Below are positions 20,385-32,576 of a DNA stretch of 64,000 nucleotides, piece after piece (the first letter of the stretch is position 1; each line of letters starts with the position of its first letter). The notes below the pieces were generated by a model. It did not search any database. It saw only the letters and a list, made by a program, of their open reading frames with translations, and was not told the DNA's origin. The DNA is from Owenia fusiformis (taxonomy: Eukaryota; Annelida; Polychaeta; Sabellida; Oweniidae), in assembly GCA_903813345.2 (NCBI GenBank), contig CAIIXF020000002.1, forward strand, positions 26,853,223-26,917,222, read 5' to 3'. The translations under genes and the position numbers were made by a program.

Positions 20385-23300
20385 CTACCCTAAAGCCAGT
20401 ACATGTATGGAAATGAATATAATAGCCATATGTACAAAATATCGTCCATTATATGCGTTCTTAGATGCCCTGTTAGTACAGCAAGGGCAAGTAATTGCAT
20501 TGCTATTTCCCATGATGTCATTTAGTTTAAAATCCCTGATGAAATCGGTTTTAATCATTTGGTCTACAGGGAACTCAAGTCTAGTCATTTTCCCCGCTTT
20601 ATTTTTGTCTTTAAATATCAGCATTAGTGGAGGCACTTTAAGATCTGAGGTAGATAAATAGGAAAGTATACCGCTAAACGTAGCTTTAAACGAATTTGAC
20701 AGGTCTGCTGAACGACTTAAAGAAAACACTCCGAATCGTCCGAAGTTAAGTTTAAGTTGGACAGCGCCCTGATGTAGTGTTGAATGTACTGATATGTCAC
20801 CGAACATTGGGTGACTATAGTTGCCATTGTATTCGTTATCTAATTCCAGATCCAACCTATATGTTGGTGTTGTCACTGGTGACGTATTTCCGGGAACAGG
20901 TGGTTCCCATGGTTGAGGAAACGTACAAGCTGTTGATTGGTTGAGCCATGGTTCTTGGTTTAGAAGCAAATCAGAAGCATAATTGAGTATCATCTTGAGA
21001 CCTACTGATTTATGAGGTCCACCCCCGTTAACAACCCCATACACTCCAGCATTCTTATCTGGGAAGAGGTTTAATAATGAAGAGTACGTCGATATTCCCC
21101 CTGAGTGCCATATCTTACGATAACCTACAAAAACATTAGACTCATATTAACAGAAATCATTCAATTTACCGATTATCCAGATAAAAACTATTTACTAGCA
21201 AGATATATTTTGACGTTTTTGTTACATTGGGGTTGATAGGCACTTGAACTCCACATCAATCCTTCTCTCGAAATTGTAGATATTTCGCCTTTCCTGTCTT
21301 GAAGATCAAGATTCTGCTATTAGGTACATGGCTATTGGCTAGTCTGGATATTTTTTCTTCCATTATCTTTGACGATATCTCAATTTTTAAGGCGTGATAA
21401 TGATATTTGTTGCAATTAGAATAATGGAACACTCATATTAGTTCGTAGTCTCCAACAGACAAATGCGAGAAATCAAGAAATTAAGTGGCTATTGCAAGCT
21501 TTTAGCATAGAACTCAATGGAAGGTTGGCCCAAGATGAACAAAGGTGACATCTATTATGTCAGCTTTATTCAGCTTTATTGAGCTATTTAGAAACTATAC
21601 TATTCTCCTAGGAGTGAATGGTTTATAGACCTATTTGAAGGATGAACTTTGCTAAGACAATTGCAAATAGTTCTTTGCAGATTTTGTAGAATCATTTTAT
21701 ATGTAATCTTTATTGACCTCTTTGAACTTTGGGATTTGCAGGTTAATGCATTTGCTGCCCTTCGATAAATTCACAAGCTTTGCGGATCTCATCAAACTAA
21801 ATGATCTTATTGGACCATGGTTGCTGAAGTGAGGAATTCTCACATGATTATTGGAAGCATTGAATGTATATACTCATTTATACTCGTGAAATATAGTTCG
21901 CTTTTCAGTAATCGGATGTTACCAATAACATACGGGTAAAATATTTGGATAAAAATCGACCTCCTTCCTGGCGAAAATGATGAAAATAAAAATTTCCTCC
22001 TTCGGAAGTTCATCCATTTTGTTATAAAGACGTGTCATCATCTTTTTGAATCTTAATATGAACCGTCGGCTTTTTAGAATCAATTAACTTAAAATCCCTT
22101 GCAATCAGTATCGTTACTGACCACATTGAACCTTGGGATTTGCAGTCAACCTAACACTGACCACGATGGGCTTAGAAGACCTTGTTATTAAATAATCAGA
22201 CCAGACCTTATATTCAAGAGAAAGCCCATGACCAAACCTATGGAAAGGGCTGTACCCCCAGGGCTACTTCTGTAATTTGCTAATGCAGATACCAACCTCT
22301 ATACACTGAAGTTATCCATCCGAAATCATAAGCAACATTGATATCTTCCACGGGGAACTCAGGTTGTATGATATTTCTCTCACTAAATGGTTCAGGCATC
22401 TGTCCTTTCCAAGTCTCGTCAAAGAACTCTCGCGAGACTAGAGGAACGCCTTCTTTGTCTTGACCATGTTTGAGCTGATACAACATCCATGTTGATATAT
22501 CTAAGGCGTTTGAAACTATAGAGCCGGCTGGTCCGGCAGGATGGACTGCCCTACAATATTAAATATTAATTACTTTAAGTAATGGGAAATAAGCATTCGG
22601 AGAAAGATTGACGATTGAGGAAGCGGGATACCTAGAGAGATTTGAGACTCTGGAACTGGCAGAGAGATGGCATCGAGTTGTAACTTTTCATTTGGGAGAC
22701 ATTGGGATATAGCTGATGTGCTACTTTGGCGACCAGGCCTAACCAGCATCAACCCACCATGGTGAACCCAAAACCAAGACATTTTTTCTTCTGATGACGA
22801 ATACAATCAATTTTCAAGAACTAATACTGTACATATTTCAAATGAAATACTCTTCGATTCTAAATTACATTCTACCTCTAAGTTTATTAATGCCGACTTC
22901 AAGGCTTACCTTGCAACATCATTATCTATAAGTTCGAAGACACCATCCAAGGTTGTATGGGCAAAAGCGAAATCTTCGACGTCATCTAAAACGTCTACAA
23001 AAGTTGATGACGTCATCTCTAATGGCTGAAATATCATATTACGCACCAATGATTCCCAACTAGTTCCATTCGCTAGATGCTCTGATATGTAACCAGCCAA
23101 TACATACATATAGTTGTTATAGATGAGCTTGGACCGAAAGGAATCTGGGACGGATCGCATGTACCTCAATTTCCTAAAAATGTACAGCACAAAAATGGGT
23201 ATTTCATCCCTGGGAAATACAGATAGAAGTACATGAAGTACATAGATAGAAATGTAAACTTTGGAATCGAACGAATGTATTTCTAACAAAAGATTTATAC

Positions 23301-26300
23301 AGTATGTTATCTCTAACATTTGTTGAATATTCTTTATCGCAGAACAACTCGTACTGTCACATTTATAATAGTAAAAATCAAAAGGTGGATTGGATCGAGT
23401 GGATTGGATTCATGTAAAAGGTAGATTGGATCGGGAATCTTCAAAATAGGGAATTTCTATAAAAATTATGCTGATCTCCCTATTAGCAAAATGTCTACTC
23501 CACAGAGTATTTTGCGATCGCTTGGGTACCTTTGATGAATCAGAACAAAACAACAACAACAAATATATGCATGTATTAATATACAAGTGTAAATCAACTT
23601 TTCTAAGGTATAGTAAGCATAGCTCTGTAAATAAAGCTGTCTTACAAATTAATGTTATGATGTTCCCAAAGCATTTCTGCTATTGTATGTCCTGTATGGA
23701 TTGAAAACAGATGGAATGAATCTTCAAGGCAGTCTGCCTTATGATTTATGAATTTACAATTACCTTTGATTTATGAATTTAAAATTACCCTTGAAATAAA
23801 TAAGATTGTGTTTTAGAAAGCTGGTACCAGGTCACCCTTCTAGCCCACCCAAGCAACATAATATTACATCTATCATTTGACATTTGGTCAAGAGGAGGGC
23901 ACCAATCTTCTAAGAGGGAGATCAATAGTAACAAATTCAATATTCTGAAGATTCCCGATCCAATCCACCTTTGACATGAATCCAATCCACTCGATCCAAT
24001 CCACCTTTTGATCATTACCTTTATAATCAATAACGTGTAGCCTAACGTGAGTGACCTTAAACGAAACGGTCAAAGGCTTATCAAAAGAACAGGGTTCTTT
24101 TAACCTAAAGTTGATAAACGATCGATCTAAATCCATAAATACTCGTTTAAGATTTGATGTACAAAAGATGCACTGGCGAAGTAAGATAACATACAAATAA
24201 AATAACTGAAGAATGAATTTGTCTAGGTTCTTGCTTGTTATCGTATCATTTTCGTCGACATGTGAATGTGGGAATATTTTTCTGATGCCACTTGACAACG
24301 GCTACAACAGCAGATTTATGAATATGATAAAACTTGGGAAAATATTGTCTGACGCTGGACACCACGTGACTATTCTTATCTCAGATCAGATTGAAAATGA
24401 TTCATTGTTCAAACTATCAGAAAGCGACCATATGAACAACCGAATGAGTTTAATACATTACAAGAAGCCGGTAATTGATACAACTCAGGATTTGAATTCA
24501 TTGAATCAAGAATGGGTCAACAGTCTGATGGAGACAGACCCGGTAGACACTTTAAGAGGATATGGGCCACTTTTTGATGACATCATTACTCATCATTTAG
24601 AGGATAAAACAGTTTGGGAAAAGATGGAAGCTACACATTTTGATCTAATAATAGCTGACGAGATGGTATATTTTGCAAGGATCGTTGCAGCGACGTTCAA
24701 GATTCCATTAATAATATATTCCAACTGGGGACCAATGACATTTGATGTAGACCTCGTCCAACGATTCAACCTGGCATATGTACATACATTTCTCCAACCT
24801 ACCACAGATTCAATGTCATTCTCAGACAGAGTTTCAAACGTTGTGGAATATTTTCGTCTTCAAAGTGCTATGTTGGAAATATATGATAGTAGTATTGCCA
24901 TTTGCCGAAAACACGGTCATCCTAGAAAGACATGTGACAACATAAAAGACGCGTATAAGACAGTCTCCCTCGTATTTATAAATAGAAATGATGCACTTCA
25001 TTATCCAGTTCCATTTATGCCACATGTCGTATCAATTGAGGGATTTTTCTTGGACAAGCCGAAACCTTTGAATCAACATTACATGGATATTGTAGAACGT
25101 GCAGGAGAAGACGGGATTATTGTTGTTAGCTTCGGGTCAATGTTTCGGAGACTTTGGCCTGAGATAAGCACCACGCTAGCCAGAGCTTTTGCCGCAATGC
25201 CACAGATTGTGATATGGAGTTATGAGGGCCCTACACCTATAGGGCTTGGTAATAATACCATTGTGAGTAAATGGATACCTCAAGAAGATTTGATAAATCA
25301 TCCAGCAACAAAACTTTTTGTGACCCAATGCGGCGCGTCGTCTACATTTCAGGCGTTGAAATACGCTCTACCGACGATCGGCGTTCCTCTTGTCTGGGAT
25401 CAACCGTATAACTGCCATAAGCTAACGCACAGAATAAAGTCCGCAAAGAGTATCTCTTTAGAGGGATTGACCAGTGAGATATTCCAGCGCGCAATGGAGG
25501 ATGTGATTAAAGACAAGACATATAAGGAAAATGCCAATAAGGCTGCAGCTATATTCCTCGATCAACTAGTACCAGCTAGGGATAAAATCACCTACTGGGC
25601 TGAATATGTTATGCGTCATAAAGGGGCACCTCATTTAAGATCCCAAGCTGCTAATAATCTGAATTTCACCCAATATTATTTGCTAGATATCTTTTCGTTG
25701 GTGTGCTTCACTAGTGTTATCATTGGAGTTGTCATTATTACTATTGCCAATAAGGTCATTAGTTTCTGTAAAACCTCTGATAAAAAGAATAAATATGATT
25801 GACAATAAATGAGCTCAAAATAACCCTACATACACTATATTGTACGTATGGTCACATTTTATCATTTGATGAAATGCCATGGAACTGTATGCCGACAAGA
25901 TTCATTAAGCTGATAACTCTGCCTTTTCAGCGGTATATTGAACACTTACACCTGATTCAGACAATTTTGATATTTTCGCATATTGTAGATTTAAATGTCT
26001 TCTTTTGCATATTCATAATTTAATTTGGGTGTTATTTCTATATTTTTCATTAAAAAATTATTAGTCCATTAGACTTTTCTCCAAACCGAGACTTATCTTT
26101 TGACCATTCGGCAAATCAACCACTCAGATTAAATGCGTTAACCAAGATTATGGTATTTTAGCCAAAATAACTCACCATACTAATTCTTTCCTGGAAATTG
26201 TCGAGGGAAATCCGGTCAAAAGGGCTGTGAAGTAGCTTGGGACACCAACCCTATGTGACAACAAGTCCCGGATGTTCACATTCTGCGTCCGCATGTCATC

Positions 26301-27980
26301 CATAAGTTGGAACGTGTCACCGAATATTTTCACTATCGGGGTATCCCAATTATATTTCCTGAAACATATGCAACAGATCATTCTGATAGTCGTAGTAGTT
26401 TTTTGTTTTACCAGAAACAATTATGCTTTATATTACGAGGCATGATTATGTGATCTGAGCCCGGCCAATTGATGAGAAATGTTACAACTGTACAAAGTGT
26501 GATAGTTATCATGTACAAGAGTATGACCCCAATTAGATAAAACACAATCTGAGACGAAATATCTCAAAAGTTTTCAAATCTTGGCTCTCTTGGATCACCA
26601 AATCCAACCCATTATATTATGACATCTCGAGGCTGAGAAGAAATGCGATGTCATGGTTTATCATGGCAAAAGTCATCATGATAAACCATGACATCTTATT
26701 TCTTCTCAGCCCTGAGATGATATTTCAGGTGAAACAGATAGATGCTATGAATATCAGAATGACATCAGGATACTAATGATGAAAATGAGGCCTAAAATAG
26801 ATAGTAGTAACTGGAACTTATCCTTTTTTTGTGCAAATATTGCTCAAATAAAACTTGAAAATATACAGCACTTAGCTGTTTTCAATCCTATTTTGGTGTC
26901 CTATTCTGTCAGAATTCACATATTATCATTGTATTTAGGTTTCCCCACAATGCCAAATATAGTATCTCGAAAAAGATTTATGATAGCTTACTAATAGTAA
27001 TTTATCAAATTGTTATTGGAGTATCTCGTTTCTGTTGAATAAGGACTGCCTAGGATGAACGGGGTGTTAAATAGTAGCTAGGCATATATATAGTCTTAAG
27101 AAATTTTAAAACTCTATTCCTTTTTTTGGTTTCGACGCTTATGAGAGTTTTTAAAAATGCTTGTATGTTGATGATGAATATAAGAAAAAATCGGAATCTT
27201 CGAAAGTTTCTTTCACAAATCAACTGATTTTTATGCCATCTATTGACGAATCTCGAGAAACTGAAGTAGACTCACATATCTTTTATATTTCTCCATCATT
27301 AAATGTGGGAGGAAAGTTAATTATGAAAGCAAATTTCCTAGTTTCTTTTATTCTAGAACGTATATATAGCTTTCTCGAGATTATGGCACCATTGTTTTTA
27401 AAGCCAATATACAAAGATATCTCATTTTTATCGTTTTCCACCCACTATGCATAAAAATCAAATATGACTGTGGGGGTTATGATATTTAATAATACAATAG
27501 GGTTATTGATTTAACATTGGCGCGATGCTTTCCTATTAGGACCTAAATAACATAGCCTCAATATAAAATGGAAAATAAATTACAACTGAACAAAACATCA
27601 TTTGTATTAAGTACCATAAATCTGGAGAAGTCAATTCTACTTACTTACCCTAAATTCGGTTTTTGACTGAGTTGCATAGCGAGAATATTAGCGGTGAAAG
27701 CTTTGGTAAGAGAACCAATCGGAAATTTTGTAGTAGCTGAGACAGGGGCCCGTGTCTCTGAATTCCTCAGACCGTAACCCTCAGTTAAGATAACTCTCCC
27801 GTTTTGCACAACGGACACCTGGAGTCCGGGAATTTGTCGGCAATCCATAACAGCCTTAACGTAATCATTGAATTTTTGTTTATTTTCCAAACTCCACTCA
27901 ACAGCCCATGTGGTATTTAATAAAGCCAATAAGATTGATACAAAGCTGTGTTTGATGAGATAATGAATGGAAGCTGCCAT
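20385..27980 (-). CDS. Secreted serine beta-lactamase-like hydrolase (gigasin-6-like, 5 exons)
   Basis: Exons in transcript order: 27649-27980, 26176-26358, 22910-23173, 22297-22550, 20385-21124; all phases agree and the product is 590 residues. It belongs to the class C beta-lactamase/penicillin-binding-protein fold. The three active-site motifs are present: SLTK (S90-K93), YNN (Y190-N192) and HSG (H351-G353). Family landmarks DLLSHRVGVP and HPAGPAGS are also visible. A signal peptide covers about residues 1-26 (ATG at 27980; an in-frame ATG 18 codons upstream would bury it). The short hydrophobic C-terminus (FVHMAIIFISIHVLALG) could be a GPI-anchor signal. Gigasin-6, a named oyster shell-matrix protein, is of this type. 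The natural substrate is not known. A complete UGT gene lies in intron 2 on the other strand. Confidence 0.87.
21125..22296. other. Intron 4 of the hydrolase gene
   Basis: No coding signal or repeat recognised. Its 5' splice site is the less usual GTTGGT. Confidence 0.6.
23370..24019. mobile_element. Inverted-repeat element with 8-bp target duplication (650 bp)
   Basis: Terminal inverted repeats of about 85 bp: the left begins AGTAAAAATCAAAAGGTGGA and the right, inverted, GGTAATGATCAAAAGGTGGA; both contain GGATTGGATCGAGTGGATTG. TTTATAAT flanks both ends exactly (23362-23369, 24020-24027), an 8-bp duplication as made by hAT, Merlin or P elements. There is no transposase frame, so it is a MITE. 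It ends 193 bp upstream of the UGT start codon, inside the hydrolase intron. Confidence 0.88.
24213..25802 (+). CDS. UDP-glycosyltransferase (UGT family 1), intronless, nested gene
   Basis: A single 529-codon frame. Signal peptide about 1-19; acceptor-binding half with DLIIAD (D149, the usual partner of the catalytic base); donor-binding half with the UGT signature from WIPQEDL (354) to DQPYN (400); one transmembrane helix at about 494-513; short basic tail KKNKYD. Family members transfer a sugar from a UDP donor to small lipophilic compounds in the ER lumen. Oddities: the segment that normally carries the catalytic histidine (SHF in many UGTs) reads NSRF, with Arg34 at that place; the signature's usual THGG reads TQCG; and the usual Glu after it is Gln380. 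The gene lies wholly within intron 2 of the hydrolase gene on the opposite strand. AATAAA at 25804 is very close to the stop. Confidence 0.95.
   Translation: MNLSRFLLVIVSFSSTCECGNIFLMPLDNGYNSRFMNMIKLGKILSDAGHHVTILISDQIENDSLFKLSESDHMNNRMSLIHYKKPVIDTTQDLNSLNQEWVNSLMETDPVDTLRGYGPLFDDIITHHLEDKTVWEKMEATHFDLIIADEMVYFARIVAATFKIPLIIYSNWGPMTFDVDLVQRFNLAYVHTFLQPTTDSMSFSDRVSNVVEYFRLQSAMLEIYDSSIAICRKHGHPRKTCDNIKDAYKTVSLVFINRNDALHYPVPFMPHVVSIEGFFLDKPKPLNQHYMDIVERAGEDGIIVVSFGSMFRRLWPEISTTLARAFAAMPQIVIWSYEGPTPIGLGNNTIVSKWIPQEDLINHPATKLFVTQCGASSTFQALKYALPTIGVPLVWDQPYNCHKLTHRIKSAKSISLEGLTSEIFQRAMEDVIKDKTYKENANKAAAIFLDQLVPARDKITYWAEYVMRHKGAPHLRSQAANNLNFTQYYLLDIFSLVCFTSVIIGVVIITIANKVISFCKTSDKKNKYD
26624..26718. 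repeat. 95-bp hairpin
   Basis: Arms of about 43 bp (GGCTGAGAAGAAAT, GATGTCATGGTTTATCATG and their inverse) with a spacer of about 8 bp. It lies in intron 1 of the hydrolase gene, which otherwise (26359-27648) shows nothing recognisable. Confidence 0.8.
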
Positions 27981-30875
27981 TCTCGTAGATGTTTGAGAAA
28001 TAGTCTTAACTGATTCAAGACAAATTGATCCCACACTGCAGCTCTAATAGATATTACATATGCTGTTTGTATAGATGCTAGGTGTCCCTACTAACTGCCA
28101 CTAATAGCCTATTGTAATATTTCCCCCATTCCTCTCATTAGATCCTCATTAATCATAGCCCTTGCTAACAGTTGATTGTTTCCTAGATACGCATCCTCCT
28201 AGTTATAGACAGTTCCATGTCAGTCTGCACAGTGGGAATGAAATGCATGCGAAGTCAGAAGGCTTGAAGGAAAAGCTATTGTACATGATTTGGATCACTT
28301 CATAAAACCTCAATATTCTAAGCACTACATGCTCCCTTTTACCCTTTTTAATCGATTGATCCTATCTTTCCTTTTGAGAGAGTAGTGATAACGTCTAGAT
28401 TCTGGGCCCCAGGGAAACGCCCTTATTAAAGCAGTTGTATATCTGGAATAGGAATGCACAAAGGGCAATATTAATCATTATGAAAATGTCTTATTTAATT
28501 TCTCGCATTAACAATAGCAAAGTAAGTCATTCAGTCATATCAACTCGATAAAAAGCTGACTTAGCTCTAAATCGGCAGATAGGAAATAACCGTGCAGTGT
28601 AATAGGTCTACTTACCTAATATCTATTAATACTGTGGAATATCAATTTTATATGAAAATTAAAGAGACTCATTATTTTCTCGGAGTATTTTGTAAACATA
28701 TCAGAGCTCAAGATTTTCTACGCGTAGGAAGCAAAGCTACAAATTCCAAATTGAAAAAACTTCTTGCACCTTTTTCAATTTCAAAAACTCAATTAAGCTA
28801 TGATTTACAAAAATAATGTTGATGTCAAAGCAATCCTTTCTAATTCAAAACTGGTTTTTATATACGATAAATATCATTAATAGATCGACCATGCATATAC
28901 TTATATTTTTAATGGAAATGCATTTCAACTTTCTCATTCAAATAAAGGTCATTTAATCAGATACCATGTTTTAGTTAATAAAAACTCAACCAGGGACTTA
29001 ATAAATCGAAATTCACTTCATTTGTATTCTTGAACCAGGGGATTAAAAATTGTCGTTGTATGTCATAAATGTCGATACGAGGTTGAAATAAATAAAATAC
29101 GAGATATTTCTATCAAATCGCCCAAAGCCCGAGTGTTTCATGGAATCCGCGATCCCTTGCACGATATAATCCCATATTAAGCATTTGAGCAATTCCGTCA
29201 AACTTCCACATTCTATAAACTATAAACAGAGTTTATTTTTAACATACGCTCTTTATTAACGTAAAAATACACTGTCTTATCTTTTAGTTCTAAATCAGAG
29301 ATGTTAAGTATGTAAAACATTCGCATCAACCACTACAAGGTTTGCAATATATTCCTGTGTGTTGTAGTTGTTGATCGAGGGGCCGGAATTGCCAGGGGTG
29401 CCGTTTTTTCTTTGAAACGTTATATCCATTCCTATATGACCGGTTGTGGAGTACTGTATATATAAACTCAAGTGGTATCGAAATCGTACAAAATAATCGA
29501 GTTGAAAAATCTCTGAAAACAAATGTTATATGAGTTGAAAAAATAGAAACGATTATTGACACTTTACATGTTTATGTAAACAACAACAGTAAAATCAATA
29601 GAAAAATGTGTTATACCTACGCACCTACTAGTGTTTTATCTCCTAATATGCATATTTTAACGATCAATCCTGTTATCTGAACAATTCAAATCAATTTAAC
29701 TATCTCCAAAACGATTCGTGAAGTACGAATTTACGTGTATAAATCCCACAACTTAAAACGATGACTTTACCCAGAATGCATTTCAGGTCACATGATGCAG
29801 TCAATGCCTAGTCATTAAGTAGATGTCATCGGTGAGGTAATGTAGAATTGTGGTTAAGCAAGTCCCGAGATGAAAGCAGTTGAGTCTATTCAGGTAATCT
29901 AATCGGTTAAACCTGTGTTAAAACAGAATATCCGAGAACAAATCGCCCCGTCAAGAATCAAAGATTATCTAAAATCCTTGCCCCTGGCGAACTCTGTATT
30001 GACGTATCCCTTCCTCTGATCTTGAACAGTTCTGTAAACCTCTACCAATCCAAGGGGATTTGAAGAAAAGGCTGAAAACCCCGACACATAAATCAGCTTT
30101 GAGTGTCAAAATGTTCGTCAGCTCAGTGTATCAGGATTACGGTCCGCGGATTTTCCACCCACGAAAAAACAGATGATAAAAGCCTGGTGTTCAATTCTAC
30201 TTCTTTAAATCGAGCTTCATTTGTACTTTCTAAATTAAATCTCGATCAGTTTAATCCCTTCGAATCTTGACGTTCGTTTTTTTATTGAAAATCACGAATG
30301 ACGATTACAGATATAGTATTGTCTTTGGTCTGACGTCCATAGGATCCTTGAGTAAGCTGACATTACATGATTTACATACAATGGTCATTATCATTCAATG
30401 AGTGTATCTATCTCTTGTGTTTCATCGAAGACGATTATCCTTTTTAGAGTTAGATGTCCTGTAGAAAATCCGCATTAGGTAGCATTAGTGGTTTTTAAAT
30501 GTATATCGCCGACACTGTGAACTATCGTCATAAAACGATAGAGAATCCAAAGATATCTATCTTTCAAAAATCTGATTACTTGAATGAAACGACAATTGCA
30601 GAATTTGATAAATCAATGATGAGGACCATCGGACGTAATACAATAAGCAATTGTATTACAATAATGCAAATTGTATTACAATAATGTAATTGCATTCTAA
30701 GAAATCAGTTGTAATACAATGCATACCAGCACCATTATATAGGTGTAAGATTATCACGATTTAATGTACAGCCTCCTTCTAAAGTTATTCTAAAAATCTG
30801 AAATTTTCTGGATAAAGCAAAAGGATTGAACATGGAATAAAAACCATCGTACTTGTATATTGTTAAAAACATATA
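27981..30875. other. Intergenic upstream of the hydrolase gene
   Basis: AT-rich with no complete gene. The hydrolase promoter should lie just above 27980; the first ATG of the frame is at 28034. A possible protease-like fragment at 29304-29530 is listed separately. Confidence 0.5.
29304..29530 (-). pseudogene. Possible metalloproteinase-like exon fragment
   Basis: An open stretch reads ...GMDITFQRKNGTPGNSGP... then EYIANLVVVDANVLHT and a stop. The EYIANLVVVD core resembles the start of the reprolysin (M12B) catalytic domain. No neighbouring exons were found, and the stop falls where the family continues. It could also be chance. Confidence 0.3.
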
Positions 30876-31970
30876 CAGGGTGGGCCAAAAAACGCCACTT
30901 TTTTCTACACCCTATTACATTTTTATTTTCCAACCTATATACCCCAAACTTTTGCAGTTATATAGTGATGGTCACATTTGTCGTACGGCGGCCGTACGTC
31001 GACCGCAGATCAATTAAATCAGTGGATTTCTGCGGCGAGCGTACGAAAACTACGCTCGCCTTGCGGCCTCCGTACGGCGTATCCAGTTTTTTACAGGCCG
31101 CAGGGTCGCCGTAGAAATTATAACTCGGAGTTATAATATTTGTTGATTTCTGCGGTCCCCGTAGATATCAACTGACTCAACAAGATTGAATCATTATTTG
31201 TCAATGTTTCACGATCACTTTTCATTTGATATTACATCCTAGCACTATGAATAACATTTATCAATTGTCCTGATGTAAATAAAATGAAAAAAAAGCATTA
31301 TTTATCAACAGAAATTAAAAATTCACCGTGCAGCTGCCGTGGGAAACGTGACTGCAAAAGTATGAGAGCGCAGAAATTCTACGGCGAGAGTAGAAAAGCC
31401 ACTGTCCGCAGAAATGATAGACCGCAAGGCGGCCGTGTGAAATGTGACTGGGGTGTTAGTAATAATACAATGTAACAAGTCCTCCAACTTGGAATATATT
31501 TGATATAAAAGAGGAGTTCAATTGGTCTGCCATCATCTTGGATGATAGCTTTTAGTCTTAGTTGCCTTGCTAATATAGCAGTATCAGTGAAATGTTGGCT
31601 AAGTTTCTTTCAACCTGTCTTAATTGCCAGCTTTAGTTGGGCAATTGTTTAGATTGGGTGCCTTCATACCATCTCCTGGAGACCTTTCCATACCCTATAC
31701 TCACTGGGGATTGCATCAGGACTATTAGCTTGGTGGTCATCAGGCTGGATCAGTTCAGGAACATTTTGCAAATTATGTTTATTTCTCATGGCACACCACA
31801 TGTTTAAGTGAGACGCTGGTCATGTATTTTACTCAAGTAAAAGTGTACAATTCATAATTTATGGCTAGATAGCATCCTCAAGTCTCATTTGGTATGCAAA
31901 TTATGATTTTGTATCAAAAATTATAAAGTTATTGCAATTTGAAAAAAGTGACGTTTTTTGGCCCACCCTG
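30876..31970 (-). mobile_element. Mariner-like element, decayed (1,095 bp)
   Basis: Terminal inverted repeats CAGGGTGGGCCAAAAAACG with TA on both flanks. Near 31656-31772 the minus strand still reads like the C-terminal part of a mariner transposase (ANSPD followed by EYRVW, GLQEMVYEG), but no long frame survives. The left third (30970-31170) contains GC-rich sequence unlike the rest, perhaps a secondary insertion. Confidence 0.8.
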
Positions 31971-32482
31971 TATTTAAGTATTTTATTTTCATTATTATAA
32001 CGTATCATGATTGTGCTTGCCAATAAATGACACTTCAACGTTAGCTTTATAGATCCTAAACCATGCTTTTAATCATTTTGATTCTTAAAGGTGCAATAAT
32101 TAGTGCAGAGGGGTCATTCAACGATCATGGACCAGTGTCAAAATATATTTAAGTTTTGATATTTCATCAAGACTAACATCTATTTTTATTATCTACAAAG
32201 AAACCCCCTAGATAAACATTATTTTAGCTGATATTCCTCTTGAAACATGGTGGATCTTAAAAATATAAAAGTGGAAGTCCCCTTTTTGAAGCTTTGAACT
32301 GAATTAACACTTCTTAATGCTGAAATTTATCCATACATTTTTAGAAAATAGGTATGTCAAAGAAGATGTTAAACCAAATGTTGCCTTGATAGCTCAGAAA
32401 AAAATGAAAAAACTTTCCTATTTTCTCTACAGTCCTTATTGCCCCTTTAAGGTTTTAGTTGCACGCTCCACTTGGAATTCGA

Positions 32483-32574
32483 AGATGGCTTTTAATACCA
32501 AAATAAGAATAAGATTTCATTTACCTGGAAGATGGCTTTTAATACCAAAATAAGAATAAGATTTCATTTACCTG
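32483..32574. repeat. 46-bp direct duplication holding a candidate 5' splice site
   Basis: GAAGATGGCTTTTAATACCA through CATTTACCTG is present twice in a row without change. On the minus strand each copy starts CAG|GTAAATG, a good donor, and the outer one abuts the candidate exon at 32577-32827. Confidence 0.85.
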
Positions 32575-32576
32575 TT

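Noticed and set aside
22570-22806. Minus-strand frame between hydrolase exons 3 and 4
   Set aside because: Exons 22910-23173 and 22297-22550 join directly in phase and give continuous family sequence, so this stretch is intron.
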